From Chamaesiphon sp. 341R_metabat_111 (GTDB taxonomy: Bacteria; Cyanobacteriota; Cyanobacteriia; Cyanobacteriales; Chamaesiphonaceae): a stretch of 43,583 bases of DNA. The stretch is from NCBI GenBank assembly GCA_025351825.1, contig JANXVE010000114.1, positions 1 to 43,583 of the forward strand, given 5' to 3'. The position numbers and the translations under genes are program-made. This document shows, piece by piece, positions 15,944 through 26,161 of this stretch (position 1 is its first letter; each line of letters starts with the position of its first letter). The notes beneath the pieces are model-generated. The model saw nothing but the letters and a program-made list of their open reading frames with translations. It did not search any database and was not told the DNA's origin.

Positions 15944-16567
15944 ATGATTAGCTATCTCAAAGGCATCGCCATTCAAATCCAGACTCCGACGAATACTCGA
16001 TCGATCTTAATCTTAGAGGTGAATGGGATCGGCTATGAGTTGCAAATTCCCCAGCGAATGATATTGGAAGTAGTCATAAATAGCGAGCTGCTGGTATTTG
16101 CCCATCAGCAGGTGCGAGAAGATTCGATGACGCTGTATGGATTTAGTTCGGCAGCCGAACGAGATTTATTTAGACAATTGATTAGTGTTAGTGGGGTGGG
16201 GGCGAGTCTGGCGATCGCTTTATTAGATAAACTAGGATTAGCGGATACGGTTTCGGCGATCGTCACTAGCAATATTCAGCGGCTATCTACCGCTCCAGGT
16301 GTAGGCAAAAAAACCGCCGAACGCCTCGCTCTGGAACTGCGGAGCAAGTTGGGACAATGGCGTGTCGCATCAGGCTTGATGGAAGCTCTACCGCTAGTTA
16401 GCCTAAATCCAACCATGCAAGCGGAAGTTGAAATGACATTGCTAGCCTTGGGCTACTCAAATGATGAAATTCATCATGCTTTACAAGCTATTAGTCAAGA
16501 TAGTTTAATGGTCAAAAGTCCCAACATTGAAGATTGGCTCCGATTGGCGATCGCCAGCATTCAGTAG
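15944..16567 (+). CDS. ruvA: Holliday junction DNA helicase subunit RuvA
   Basis: RuvA tetramers bind four-way DNA junctions and load the RuvB motor for branch migration in recombination and repair. 207 residues, close to the usual length. The N-terminal OB-fold starts MISYLKGIAIQI and includes GIGYELQIP. Two helix-hairpin-helix motifs follow (ISVSGVGASLAIALL and STAPGVGKKTAERLALELRSK, about 80-135). The C-terminal domain III that contacts RuvB is at about 150-207 (EMTLLALGYSNDEIHHAL). No ruvB or ruvC lies nearby, as is common in cyanobacteria. Confidence 0.96.
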   Translation: MISYLKGIAIQIQTPTNTRSILILEVNGIGYELQIPQRMILEVVINSELLVFAHQQVREDSMTLYGFSSAAERDLFRQLISVSGVGASLAIALLDKLGLADTVSAIVTSNIQRLSTAPGVGKKTAERLALELRSKLGQWRVASGLMEALPLVSLNPTMQAEVEMTLLALGYSNDEIHHALQAISQDSLMVKSPNIEDWLRLAIASIQ

Positions 16568-16714
16568 GATAATATTATCACCAAAAATATTTGCCAGCAT
16601 GGTATTATAGCGAGTGGCTTATTACTCGTCTGCCGTCCTGAACCGAAAGCAGATTGAATCATTAAAACTAATCTAGATCCTAGCCAGTAAAATTATAATT
16701 TCAAATTATTTTCC

Positions 16715-17278
16715 ATGTCCTCATCTCCCCAGTTAGACGATTTCGATGATGCTGAGTTAGTTACCCTCACCGATGAAGCTGGACGTGAACTCCCCTGCTA
16801 CATCGAGCGCGAACTCGAACTCGACAACCAGACTTACTTGCTGTTACTGCCAGTAAATGCACCCATCGAAATTTTTGCTTGGGATGAAGATGATGATGTT
16901 ACTGAATTAGTTTCGATCGAAGAAGAAGAAGAAATCAGTTTAATTTTTGCCGATGCTCATGCAGTACTAGCAGAACAAAATCTTACCCTCAAACGTACCG
17001 CTTTTACCATGAGTGCGATCGGTGAATTGCCACCACTCGATCCGCTGGAAGTCGTAACGATCGAAATCGACGACGAAGATGATAGTCTAGAACCAGAAGA
17101 ATTTCAAATTCTGGCCCGGTTTTATAATGAAGAGCAAGAGTATGCAATTTGCACGCCAGTAGATCCACTGCTGTTCTTTGGTAAAACCGATGACAAAGGC
17201 GTAGTTTCCTTGCTCTCCGAACAAGAAGCCGAACAATTGCAACCAATGCTCGAAGACATGTTGTTAGATGAAATCTAA
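16715..17278 (+). CDS. DUF3727 (DUF1292-like) family protein
   Basis: A strongly acidic 187-residue protein of the cyanobacterial/plastid DUF3727 family, with a DUF1292-like first half. Visible features are the start DDAELVTLTDEAGRELPCYI, a YLLLLPVNAPIEIFAWDEDD segment, runs of Glu (SIEEEEEISLIFADA), and a second repeat-like half (QILARFYNEEQEYAICTPVDPLLFFGK). The two halves look like an internal duplication. No enzyme motif is visible. Its end abuts the mltG start, so the two are translationally linked; pairing of this gene with mltG is common in cyanobacteria as far as I recall. Function unknown. Confidence 0.85.
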   Translation: MSSSPQLDDFDDAELVTLTDEAGRELPCYIERELELDNQTYLLLLPVNAPIEIFAWDEDDDVTELVSIEEEEEISLIFADAHAVLAEQNLTLKRTAFTMSAIGELPPLDPLEVVTIEIDDEDDSLEPEEFQILARFYNEEQEYAICTPVDPLLFFGKTDDKGVVSLLSEQEAEQLQPMLEDMLLDEI

Positions 17279-17288
17279 AGGTGGAGAA

Positions 17289-18356
17289 ATGACTGTGAAA
17301 TCGATCGAGACTGCCCCAAAGTGGTTAAAAATTCTCGCACCAGTTGGACTGTTGACACTCCTCTCTGGCGGCATCGGTACCATCTGGTGGAATGGGATTA
17401 CTGCACCAGCTTCAACCGATCCCAGTGCCAAAGCCATTCCAATTCAAGTCAAGTCTGGTATGTCAGTTCAGGCAATTGGCAAGGAACTAGAAGAAAAAGG
17501 AGTCATCAAATCCCAAACGGCTTGGAAATTGTGGACGGGTTGGCAAGCAAAGCAAGGTAAAGGTACACCCCAAACAGGTAACTATGAACTCTCGCCAAAT
17601 CAACCGCTAGATGCAGTTACTGCCAAACTACTAGAGGGAAAAGTTGTCCAATCTGGATTTACGATCCGCGAGGGTTGGAATATTCGTCAGATGGGCGAAT
17701 ACTTCGAGAAAGCAGGCTTATTCAAAGCGGCTGATTTTGTCGCAGCTACCAAAGAAATTCCCAGAGATAAGTTTCCCTGGCTTCCAGCGGGAATTCCTCA
17801 TTTAGAAGGATTCCTATTTCCTGAAACTTACAAAGTGCCTAAGGAAACAATCACGCCTAAAGGGGTTGTGACACAGATGCTCAAACAGTTTGAGCAGATC
17901 GCCCTACCTGAATATCAGAAATCTGCTAGTCAAAAGCTCACTCTTCTACAGTGGGTGAGCTTATCGAGTGTAGTCGAAAAAGAAGCAGTTAAAGCGATCG
18001 AACGTCCTCTTATCGCAGGCGTATTTACAACTAGACTCGCCAAAAATATGCGACTAGAATCCGATCCTACCGTTGAGTACGGCTTAGGCATCAAACAAAC
18101 AGCGGACAAACCATTAACATTAGAGGAGGTGAAGCGACCCAACCCCTATAATACCTATATGAACGCTGGAATTCCACCAGGTCCGATCGCTAGTCCAGGC
18201 ATTGGCAGCCTCAAAGCCGTACTCGCACCTGACAGCACCGATCTATTGTTTTTCGTAGCGAGATACGATGGTACCCATGTATTTAGCAAAACCCTCAAAG
18301 AACATGTCGCTGCTACCAACTCTATTCGTCAACAGCGCAACGCTAGTAAGAAATAG
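17289..18356 (+). CDS. mltG: Endolytic murein transglycosylase MltG (YceG-like)
   Basis: Inner-membrane lytic transglycosylase that cuts nascent peptidoglycan strands. ATG 17289 is preferred to an in-frame ATG at 17268 that overlaps the upstream gene, because AAGGTGGAG lies just before it. One membrane anchor lies near residues 10-30. A LysM-like segment (KSGMSVQAIGKELEEKGVI) follows, then the catalytic YceG domain. The conserved Glu lies in SLSSVVEKEA and the family signature NPYNTYMNAGIPPGPIASPG is intact. About 355 residues, as usual. It is co-transcribed with the DUF3727 gene. Confidence 0.94.
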   Translation: MTVKSIETAPKWLKILAPVGLLTLLSGGIGTIWWNGITAPASTDPSAKAIPIQVKSGMSVQAIGKELEEKGVIKSQTAWKLWTGWQAKQGKGTPQTGNYELSPNQPLDAVTAKLLEGKVVQSGFTIREGWNIRQMGEYFEKAGLFKAADFVAATKEIPRDKFPWLPAGIPHLEGFLFPETYKVPKETITPKGVVTQMLKQFEQIALPEYQKSASQKLTLLQWVSLSSVVEKEAVKAIERPLIAGVFTTRLAKNMRLESDPTVEYGLGIKQTADKPLTLEEVKRPNPYNTYMNAGIPPGPIASPGIGSLKAVLAPDSTDLLFFVARYDGTHVFSKTLKEHVAATNSIRQQRNASKK

Positions 18357-18388
18357 CTAATTGATATTCAATACCCCCAGCAACATGG

Positions 18389-18437
18389 AAAAATACTTCG
18401 TAGACGATCGATCGCATCTTCTATGAAGTATTTTTTT
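18389..18437 (+). terminator. Intrinsic terminator after mltG
   Basis: AAAAATACTTCGTAG (18389-18403) pairs with CTATGAAGTATTTTT (18421-18435) with one G-T pair, and the T-run continues to 18437. The loop is GATC-rich. Confidence 0.8.
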
Positions 18438-18500
18438 AATTGATAGTTATAAAATTAGGCTTTGGGAATTAGTGGTTTAGTAAATAGTGGTTTAGCCATC

Positions 18501-18564
18501 AGTCCCCCAGTTCCCCAGTCCCCCAGTCCCCCAGTCCCCCAGTCTCCCAGTCCCCCAGTCCCCT
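18501..18564. repeat. Octamer tandem repeat, eight units of AGTCCCCC
   Basis: Exactly eight 8-bp units from 18501 to 18564. Units 2, 6 and 8 have one substitution each. It ends two bases from the moaC stop codon, between the mltG terminator and moaC. Confidence 0.9.
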
Positions 18565-18566
18565 CA

Positions 18567-19079
18567 TCACCCATTCACAAAATCTGATTTCCCACCTGTT
18601 TTGCTAATCAGCCGAATATTTTCAATTTGCATCGACTTCTCTAAAGCCTTTGCCATATCGTACAGCGTCAAAGCAGCGATCGATACTGCCGTCAACGCTT
18701 CCATCTCCACCCCAGTCTCAGCTTTGATCGTAATAGTCGATCGAATCTGGAATCCTGGCAACTCTCGATCTGGTGTCAATTCTACCGCAACCTTACTCAA
18801 GGGGAGGGGATGGCAGAGGGGAATCAGATTCGCTGTCTGCTTCGCTGCCATGATGCCTGCAATCCTGGCAGTACCGAGCGCGTCACCTTTGGGAGCATTG
18901 CCTGCCAGAATCGCTTCTAGAGTCGCTAGGGACATTCGCACCTGGCAACCAGCAACGGCAGTCCGCTTAGTAATAGATTTGTCGGAGACATCTACCATCA
19001 TCGCTTCACCTCGATCGTTCAAATGGGTGAGTTGTTCACCAGTTGCAGCAGAATTAGTTCGATCGGAAGAATTTTGCAT
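18567..19079 (-). CDS. moaC: Cyclic pyranopterin monophosphate synthase MoaC
   Basis: Catalyses formation of cyclic pyranopterin monophosphate from the MoaA product in molybdenum cofactor synthesis. 170 residues. Conserved stretches are [18 protein letters not shown] (about 18-35), [18 protein letters not shown] with the catalytic His region, and a C-terminal part with [21 protein letters not shown] and SKTGGKSD. The first 17 residues are a poorly conserved extension. No other moa gene lies in the window. The ATG (19079) is 38 bases from the tRNA-Arg gene on the opposite strand, so their promoters overlap. Confidence 0.96.
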   Translation of the reverse strand: MQNSSDRTNSAATGEQLTHLNDRGEAMMVDVSDKSITKRTAVAGCQVRMSLATLEAILAGNAPKGDALGTARIAGIMAAKQTANLIPLCHPLPLSKVAVELTPDRELPGFQIRSTITIKAETGVEMEALTAVSIAALTLYDMAKALEKSMQIENIRLISKTGGKSDFVNG

Positions 19080-19104
19080 GATTGATCTAAAGTATGTTAT
19101 ATTG
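19074..19104 (+). promoter_or_regulatory. Candidate promoter of the tRNA-Arg gene
   Basis: TATATT (19099-19104) lies 13 bases before the mature tRNA start, and TTGCAT (19074-19079) lies 19 bases upstream of that box. The -35 box would overlap the moaC start codon on the other strand. Confidence 0.4.
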
Positions 19105-19117
19105 AGTTGCTGGTTAG

Positions 19118-19189
<72 letters not shown>

Positions 19190-19216
19190 CTATCTAAAAA
19201 AGACAGATTAAAAAAG

Positions 19217-19253
19217 ACAGTGTTTGGGAATAATCGCCCAGCACTGTTTTTTT
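19217..19253. terminator. Bidirectional terminator between tRNA-Arg and the LOG gene
   Basis: ACAGTG (19217-19222) and TGGG (19225-19228) pair with CCCA (19237-19240) and CACTGT (19242-19247), with a small internal loop. The hairpin is followed by seven T on the + strand and by A/T-rich sequence on the other side. It sits 27 bases after the tRNA and 2 bases before the end of the gene on the - strand. Confidence 0.75.
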
Positions 19254-19254
19254 G

Positions 19255-20307
19255 TCACTTTACTTCAGGATGAGGATCGAGACAGGTATCGCCACTCATC
19301 TGATTAATATTACCAATCATCTGATATAGTCTGCCAAAATCCCGCCTGTCGAATTTGAAGACTAGACGCGGTAAATCTTTAATAGTCACATCATCTAATT
19401 CATCCGGTAGAGCAGTAGTTTGAACGATCTTACCGCTAGCAACTAGATCGCCAAATTCTTGGTTGAGGAAATCCAAGTCTCGATCGCAAATTGCCACCTT
19501 CAACCGGATCGCAAACTCATCACCCACATAGCGGCTAGAGTGATACACCTTGTAAAAACTCCGAATCACCTCAGCCGCCACCTGAATATCATCAGTAATC
19601 GTGTACAGATTCAGATCCTCGGCACTAATCCAGCCTGGATTAGCTAGATTCTTGCGGAGGTAGCTATCCCAATCCCGCCAGTATGTACCTCCAGGTCGAT
19701 CGATTAGCACCAGTGGTACGGGACCATAGCGACCAGTTTGGCACAGCGTCAACGTCTCCAGAGCCTCATCCTGAGTACCAAACCCACCAGGAAACAGCGC
19801 GACAGCATCACTCTCGCGCAAGAAAAATAATTTACGAGTGAAGAAATATTTAAACGCGATCGATTTAGGATCGCCAGCTATATATTTATTCGCTCCTTGC
19901 TCATAGGGAAGCTGAATATTTAAGCCAAAAGAATTCTCAGCTCCAGCTCCAGCATTGGCGGCTGCCATAATCCCACCCCCAGCACCTGTAATCGTCATAA
20001 AGCCCTGCTGAGTAATCAAGTGCGCGAAATCATGGGCAAGCTGATATTCGATCGCAGTATCAGCAGTTCGCGCCGAGCCAAACACAGCAACTTTCCGAAT
20101 GTGCCGATAGGGATAAAAGACCTGAAACGCTCGTTCCATATCCCCAACCGCCGCACTCAAAATCTTCCAGTCCAGCCTGTCGATCTCCGTCTCAGCTAGC
20201 TGTAAAATCGACTCCAGCGCACGTTGAATCCACTTACCATTCTCCATAGTCGGCAATCTATCGATCGTGGCAATTAGGTCTTGTTTGAGAGTAGATAGAG
20301 CATCCAT
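19255..20307 (-). CDS. LOG family (TIGR00730-like) Rossmann-fold protein
   Basis: Member of the lysine-decarboxylase-like/LOG family, whose characterised members release free cytokinin or AMP from nucleotide monophosphates. Key motifs are KVAVFGSARTA near residue 80, the nucleotide-binding MTITGAGGGIMAAANAGA and the family signature FPGGFGTQDEALE with its Arg/Glu environment. 350 residues from ATG 20307, with about 75 helical residues before the domain and a C-terminal extension, as in other cyanobacterial members. The frame stays open far upstream through an 8-bp microsatellite and the trxA terminator. That extension has a low-complexity Arg-Ala-Pro composition and is almost surely not translated. 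Substrate unknown. Confidence 0.85.
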   Translation of the reverse strand: MDALSTLKQDLIATIDRLPTMENGKWIQRALESILQLAETEIDRLDWKILSAAVGDMERAFQVFYPYRHIRKVAVFGSARTADTAIEYQLAHDFAHLITQQGFMTITGAGGGIMAAANAGAGAENSFGLNIQLPYEQGANKYIAGDPKSIAFKYFFTRKLFFLRESDAVALFPGGFGTQDEALETLTLCQTGRYGPVPLVLIDRPGGTYWRDWDSYLRKNLANPGWISAEDLNLYTITDDIQVAAEVIRSFYKVYHSSRYVGDEFAIRLKVAICDRDLDFLNQEFGDLVASGKIVQTTALPDELDDVTIKDLPRLVFKFDRRDFGRLYQMIGNINQMSGDTCLDPHPEVK

Positions 20308-20330
20308 AGAAAAGTTGGGAGGTGGGGGTT

Positions 20331-20520
20331 GGGAGCGCGGGAGCGCGGGAGCACGGGAGCGCGGGAGCGCGGGAGCGCGGGAGCGCGGGAGCACGGGAGC
20401 GCGGGAGCGCGGGAGCGCGGGAGCGCGGGAGCGCGGGAGCACGGGAGCGCGGGAGCGCGGGAGCGCGGGAGCGCGGGAGCGCGGGAGCGCGGGAGCGCGG
20501 GAGCGCGGGAGCACGGGAGC
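20331..20520. repeat. GGGAGCGC octamer microsatellite, about 23.75 units
   Basis: 190 bases of perfect 8-bp repeats. Units 3, 8, 14 and 23 read GGGAGCAC and all others GGGAGCGC. It begins 24 bases upstream of the LOG gene ATG (20307) and therefore lies in its leader or promoter. Because the unit is 8 bp, every reading frame is open across it, which explains several spurious long frames on both strands. Confidence 0.95.
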
Positions 20521-20583
20521 ATAGAACTGGGCTAGCACCAACAACCCAATCCTGAAAATCCTGAAAATCCTCCAAATCCTGAT

Positions 20584-20618
20584 AAAAAAACGTCTCCAGC
20601 CTATTCTAGGCTGAGACG
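20584..20618 (-). terminator. Terminator of trxA
   Basis: CGTCTC-C-AGCCT (20591-20602) pairs with AGGCT-GAGACG (20608-20618) with one bulged C. Seven A (20584-20590) give a T7 tract on the - strand after the hairpin. It lies 44 bases past the trxA stop. A short AAAATCCTG direct repeat follows at about 20552-20580. Confidence 0.85.
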
Positions 20619-20661
20619 CACACACTTGTAACCGAGATATCTCTCCTACTGGTATGGAAGG

Positions 20662-20985
20662 TTACAGATATTTTTCGACAGTGTTAGACAAAGTTGCTTT
20701 GGGAACTGCACCAACGACTGTATCAACTTTTTGACCGCCTTTAAAAATCATCAGGGTGGGAATACTGCGGATGCCATACTGACTGGCAACATTAGGATTG
20801 TTATCTGTGTTGAGTTTATATACTTTGATTTTGCCTTCATACTGAGCGGCGATTTCATCAACCACAGGCCCAACCATCCTACAAGGGCCACACCAAGGTG
20901 CCCAAAAATCTACTAATACGGGAATTTCGCTATCCAGGACATCTTCTTTAAAAGAACCGTCTGTAACTTCTACTGCTGACGACAT
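20662..20985 (-). CDS. trxA: Thioredoxin, m-type
   Basis: Small dithiol-disulphide oxidoreductase passing electrons from ferredoxin- or NADPH-thioredoxin reductase to targets such as Calvin-cycle enzymes. 107 residues with the active site WCGPC (Cys32, Cys35), the buried Asp in VLVDFWAPW and the cis-Pro in [13 protein letters not shown]. The sequence is close to cyanobacterial/chloroplast thioredoxin m. Start ATG 20985, preceded by AAAGGATTGG. It is monocistronic with its own terminator. Phosphoribulokinase (prk, 22960), a classic thioredoxin target, lies 2 kb away. Confidence 0.96.
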   Translation of the reverse strand: MSSAVEVTDGSFKEDVLDSEIPVLVDFWAPWCGPCRMVGPVVDEIAAQYEGKIKVYKLNTDNNPNVASQYGIRSIPTLMIFKGGQKVDTVVGAVPKATLSNTVEKYL

Positions 20986-21102
20986 AGATCCAATCCTTTT
21001 TTGTTAGTAGGTTTGCTCAGTTTATATGCAATTTTATCACTAGAAGTTAGAGTCTAGGGATTAGGAAAATAATTCGTAATTACTCTCAATTCCCACTTCG
21101 AC

Positions 21103-21119
21103 TCCGCTCAGTGAGCGGA
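21103..21119. terminator. Short hairpin after petH
   Basis: TCCGCTC (21103-21109) pairs with GAGCGGA (21113-21119) over 3 bases, 21 bases past the petH stop on the - strand. There is no T-run. The surrounding CTTCGACTCCGCTCAGT is a dispersed repeat word common in cyanobacteria. Confidence 0.4.
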
Positions 21120-21139
21120 TCCGAACTGTATCCCAACTA

Positions 21140-22959
<1,820 letters not shown>

Positions 22960-23958
22960 ATGACCAGTAAGGTAGATCGTGTGGTAGTAATTGGCGTTGC
23001 CGGAGATTCCGGCTGCGGCAAATCAACGTTTTTGCAGCGGATTATCGACTTGTTTGGGGAGGATTTTGTCACTGTAATCTGTCTGGATGACTACCATAGT
23101 CTCGATCGATACCAACGGAAAGAGCAAAAAGTAACGGCACTAGATCCCCGTGCGAATAACTTCGACCTGATGTATGAGCAAATCAAAGCTCTCAAAGCTG
23201 GTCAAACGATCGACAAGCCCATCTACAATCATGAGACTGGTCTGATCGATCCACCTGAGAAAATCGAACCAAACCATGTGGTCGTGATTGAAGGCTTACA
23301 TCCACTTCATGATGAGAGAGTCCGTGACCTAATTGACTTTAGTGTCTATCTCGACATCACCGATGATGTAAAAATCGCTTGGAAAATCCAACGAGATATG
23401 GCTGAACGCGGTCACAGCTATGATGAAGTCTTGGAAGCGATTAACTCTCGTCGGCCTGACTTTGAAGCTTACATTGAGCCTCAACGTGGACATGCTGACA
23501 TTGTAATTCAAGTGTTGCCAACCAAATTGATTGACGATAAAGAAAGCAAGCTCTTGCGGGTACGCCTGATGCAGCGTGAAGGTGTCGCTGATTTTGAGCC
23601 TGTTTATCTCTTTGATGAAGGCTCGACCATCAACTGGAGACCTTGCGGTCGGAAACTTGAGTGTCCATTCCCAGGCATTAAAATGTTCTACGGTCCCGAT
23701 GTCTACTATGGACATCCCGTATCCGTACTCGAAATTGATGGCGAATTGGGCAACCTAGAGCAAGTAAGTTACATCGAGAGTCACTTGAGCAATATTTCGA
23801 CTAGACAGAAGGGCGAAATGACTAGTCTTCTCCTCCAACATAAAGAATATCCTGGTTCCACCAATGGTACTGGTTTATTCCAAGTTATGGTCGGTCTAAA
23901 AATGAGAGCTACCTACGAACGATTAACTAATCAAGTTAAAGTAGCAGCTAAGGTTTAG
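22960..23958 (+). CDS. prk: Phosphoribulokinase
   Basis: Calvin-cycle enzyme converting ribulose 5-phosphate and ATP to ribulose 1,5-bisphosphate. 332 residues. The P-loop is GVAGDSGCGKSTF (12-24). The regulatory pair Cys19 (in the P-loop) and Cys41 (VICLDDYH) is present, so thioredoxin control and CP12/GAPDH complex formation are expected. Other family marks are DPRANNFDLMYEQI, VVIEGLHPLHD and KRN-type Arg residues in DVKIAWKIQRDMAERGHS. Start ATG has AGAGGA 5 bases before it. It is monocistronic with a strong terminator. Confidence 0.97.
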   Translation: MTSKVDRVVVIGVAGDSGCGKSTFLQRIIDLFGEDFVTVICLDDYHSLDRYQRKEQKVTALDPRANNFDLMYEQIKALKAGQTIDKPIYNHETGLIDPPEKIEPNHVVVIEGLHPLHDERVRDLIDFSVYLDITDDVKIAWKIQRDMAERGHSYDEVLEAINSRRPDFEAYIEPQRGHADIVIQVLPTKLIDDKESKLLRVRLMQREGVADFEPVYLFDEGSTINWRPCGRKLECPFPGIKMFYGPDVYYGHPVSVLEIDGELGNLEQVSYIESHLSNISTRQKGEMTSLLLQHKEYPGSTNGTGLFQVMVGLKMRATYERLTNQVKVAAKV

Positions 23959-23988
23959 TCGATAGTTGATAATCGATGGTTCAACTTG

Positions 23989-24022
23989 AAAGAGAGGGGG
24001 TTAAATACTCCCCTCTCTTTTC
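23989..24022 (+). terminator. Terminator of prk
   Basis: AAAGAGAGGGG (23989-23999) pairs perfectly with CCCCTCTCTTT (24010-24020) around a 10-base loop and ends in TTTT. Confidence 0.85.
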
Positions 24023-24109
24023 GTATGCAGATGGCTATTATTCGATCGGTCTGTAAAATTGGATCAGATATTGTTAAGATGGAGTCGATCCGATCCGATC
24101 GTCATTGCC

Positions 24110-24646
24110 ATGATTGCCACTACGACAAAAAAACTGACTAAGGCAGAATTTTGGGCATTAGCAGATGCCAGCGATCTCACTTATGAATTAATCGATGGTA
24201 TTGCCATAGCTAAAATGTCTCCTAAATATTTTCACGCCAGATCTGCTCGCCGCATCCTCAATATTTTAGAAGAATGGGCGAAAGATCGGGGTCGGGCTGA
24301 AATGGAATGGGCATTCGATTTGAGTGATAGCTACACACCAGTACCAGATTTAATTTACGTTTCATTTGACAGGTTGCCCGAAAGTTGGAATGAAAATGCG
24401 GCTTGTCCAGTATCACCAGAACTCGCAATCGAAATTATCTCGCCTGGGCAAACTTTTGGACAAATGACTCAAAAAGCTGGTATTTATCTAGCTGGGGGTG
24501 TGTTGCAAGTTTGGGTAGTAGATCCAGCCGCCCAGAGCGTTACAGTATTTTATCTCGATCGCGCTCCCAAAACTTATATGAATAGTGAAATAATCACCGA
24601 CGATCTATTTCCTGGCTTATCAATTGAGATCGATCGATTATTTTAG
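24110..24646 (+). CDS. Uma2 family endonuclease-fold protein (DUF820)
   Basis: Third Uma2/DUF820 gene. ATG 24110 is preferred to an upstream TTG (24059) because MIATTTKKLTKAEFWALAD aligns with the family start and the extra 17 codons do not. Features: LTYELIDGIAIAKMSP, VPDLIYVSFDRLP with the metal-site Asp, LAIEIISPGQTFGQMTQKAG with the acidic partner, and VLQVWVVDP. About 178 residues. It belongs to the short cyanobacterial subtype. A HicA toxin remnant follows 29 bases later on the same strand. Activity not known. Confidence 0.88.
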   Translation: MIATTTKKLTKAEFWALADASDLTYELIDGIAIAKMSPKYFHARSARRILNILEEWAKDRGRAEMEWAFDLSDSYTPVPDLIYVSFDRLPESWNENAACPVSPELAIEIISPGQTFGQMTQKAGIYLAGGVLQVWVVDPAAQSVTVFYLDRAPKTYMNSEIITDDLFPGLSIEIDRLF

Positions 24647-24661
24647 AAGATCGGCTTTGGA

Positions 24662-24777
24662 TTATAGTCTCAACTATGCTGATGATTCCGGTTCATGGTA
24701 ATCGTGATTTACCAATCGGAACTTTGAAAGGCATCATGAAAGATGCAGAACTCAGTGAAGAAGATTTGAATATTTAG
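24662..24777 (+). pseudogene. Remnant of a HicA-type mRNA interferase toxin
   Basis: The open frame from ATG 24676 to TAG 24777 encodes 33 residues reading MLMIPVHGNRDLPIGTLKGI..., which matches the C-terminal third of HicA toxins (PVHGNKDLPIGTLRxI). The N-terminal part with the catalytic GSH motif is gone. Just upstream, GATTATAGTCTCAAC in another frame gives DYSLN, which would precede the HicA strand if one base were removed, suggesting a frameshift plus 5' deletion. No HicB antitoxin is visible. It could still be translated as a fragment but should be inactive. Confidence 0.7.
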
Positions 24778-24806
24778 TCAATTCTACTCTATACCCCGTA
24801 ATTTTT

Positions 24807-25760
24807 ATGACAAATATTCCTGTTACAGTTTTGACTGGGTATCTAGGTGCTGGTAAAACTACACTGCTCAATCGAATTCTGACTCAAGAGCATGGTAAAA
24901 AAGTTGCTGTAATCGTCAATGAGTTTGGAGAATTGGGAATTGACAATCAGTTGATTGTTGATACCGATGAAGAGATATTTGAGATGAATAATGGCTGTAT
25001 TTGTTGCACGGTTCGGGGCGATTTGATTCGGATTATCTCTAAGCTAGTGCGCCGACGCGATCGATTCGATCGATTGGTAATTGAAACTACTGGCTTGGCA
25101 GATCCTGCGCCAATTATTCAAACTTTTTTTGTGGATGAAGATGTCCAAAATCTGACTTATTTGGATGCGGTAGTGACAGTGGTTGATGCCAAACACATCA
25201 GTCAACATTGGGATGCTGATGAGGCAGTAGAGCAGATTGCATTTGCCGATCGAATCTTACTTAATAAAATCGATCTAATCAGTGCTCAAGAGTTGGATAT
25301 CCTCGAACAACGGATTCGTCAGATGAATGCAATGGCAAAGATCTATCGCACTCAAAATTCTGACGTAGATCTAGATTGTATCTTGGGTGTGAATGCATTC
25401 GATCTCGATCGAGCATTGGAAATCGATCCAGCATTTCTTGGCGAAGAACCTCATGTTCATGATGAGACTGTCGGTTCAATTTCATTAGTAGCTAATGGTT
25501 CGATCGATGTTGCCAAATTAAATATCTGGATTAGTGAATTGCTCAAAAATCAGGGGCAAGATATCTTTCGGATGAAAGGAATATTAAATATCACTGGCGA
25601 TGATTGCCGCTTTGTCTTTCAAGGCGTGCATATGATTTTTGATGGTCGTCGAGATCGAGCCTGGAGAGCCACAGAAACCCGTAACAATCAATTGGTATTC
25701 ATCGGACGCAATTTAGATGAAAAGGCACTCCGTAGCGCATTTATGGGCTGCCTGAGTTGA
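24807..25760 (+). CDS. CobW/COG0523 family G3E GTPase
   Basis: Metal-binding P-loop GTPase of the COG0523 group, thought to deliver metals (often zinc, or cobalt for cobalamin) to target proteins. 317 residues. Walker A is GYLGAGKTT (11-19). The hallmark CxCC metal site is NGCICC with Cys64, Cys66 and Cys67. [11 protein letters not shown] is the switch/Walker B region and LNKID the guanine-specificity motif. The His-containing linker EEPHVHDE leads into a CobW C-terminal domain ending in [17 protein letters not shown]. No cobalamin gene or Zur-type site is visible nearby, so the metal cannot be assigned. Confidence 0.92.
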   Translation: MTNIPVTVLTGYLGAGKTTLLNRILTQEHGKKVAVIVNEFGELGIDNQLIVDTDEEIFEMNNGCICCTVRGDLIRIISKLVRRRDRFDRLVIETTGLADPAPIIQTFFVDEDVQNLTYLDAVVTVVDAKHISQHWDADEAVEQIAFADRILLNKIDLISAQELDILEQRIRQMNAMAKIYRTQNSDVDLDCILGVNAFDLDRALEIDPAFLGEEPHVHDETVGSISLVANGSIDVAKLNIWISELLKNQGQDIFRMKGILNITGDDCRFVFQGVHMIFDGRRDRAWRATETRNNQLVFIGRNLDEKALRSAFMGCLS

Positions 25761-25796
25761 TGAGTAGGGTGTGCGATCTCGGAGGATAACGCACCA

Positions 25797-26105
25797 TTAC
25801 AGCAGCCATTCTGCCGCTCGATCGCCTAAATTGAGTAAGATACTTACGGCTTTGCCCAGGCGTGGTCGTTCGGTTGTCTTATCAATAAATTTCTGGACTT
25901 GCTCGACAACACCCATCGCGGCTAAGTAGGAAGCAATTGTGTCTAAATGAACGAGATACTCAGCTTCGGAAATTGGAAAAGAAGCCTGTTCTTGATATTT
26001 CCACATTATTTGTAGATAGATCTTAGTTGGAGTTTTTTTGATCTGAACATCATAGGAGTAGTCCCATTTTGTCGTAATAATTGCTCGGAGTTCTTGTCCA
26101 GTCAT
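25797..26105 (-). CDS. DUF3067 family protein
   Basis: Small 102-residue soluble protein of the DUF3067 family, conserved in cyanobacteria and plastids. The sequence MTGQELRAIITTKWDYSYDV is followed by KIYLQIMWKYQEQASFPISE, the most conserved part, and ends in VSILLNLGDRAAEWLL. No enzymatic motif is recognisable. Start ATG 26105. The leader just upstream consists of GAGTTGGG octamer repeats. It lies downstream of the LD-carboxypeptidase gene on the same strand, 56 bases apart. Confidence 0.85.
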   Translation of the reverse strand: MTGQELRAIITTKWDYSYDVQIKKTPTKIYLQIMWKYQEQASFPISEAEYLVHLDTIASYLAAMGVVEQVQKFIDKTTERPRLGKAVSILLNLGDRAAEWLL

Positions 26106-26109
26106 CTTA

Positions 26110-26136
26110 GGAGTTGGGAGTTGGGAGTTGGGAGTT
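26110..26136. repeat. GAGTTGGG octamer repeat
   Basis: Three and a half units of GAGTTGGG lie directly before the DUF3067 ATG, between it and the LD-carboxypeptidase stop. The stretch replaces any recognisable ribosome-binding site. Confidence 0.85.
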
Positions 26137-26161
26137 AAGAAGTTGGGAATATTTGACTCTA

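Noticed and set aside
20258..20625. Several long overlapping frames on both strands and a 456-residue LOG protein
   Set aside because: They exist because the 8-bp microsatellite has no stop in any frame. The trxA terminator lies inside the longest one, and the LOG domain has a natural ATG at 20307.
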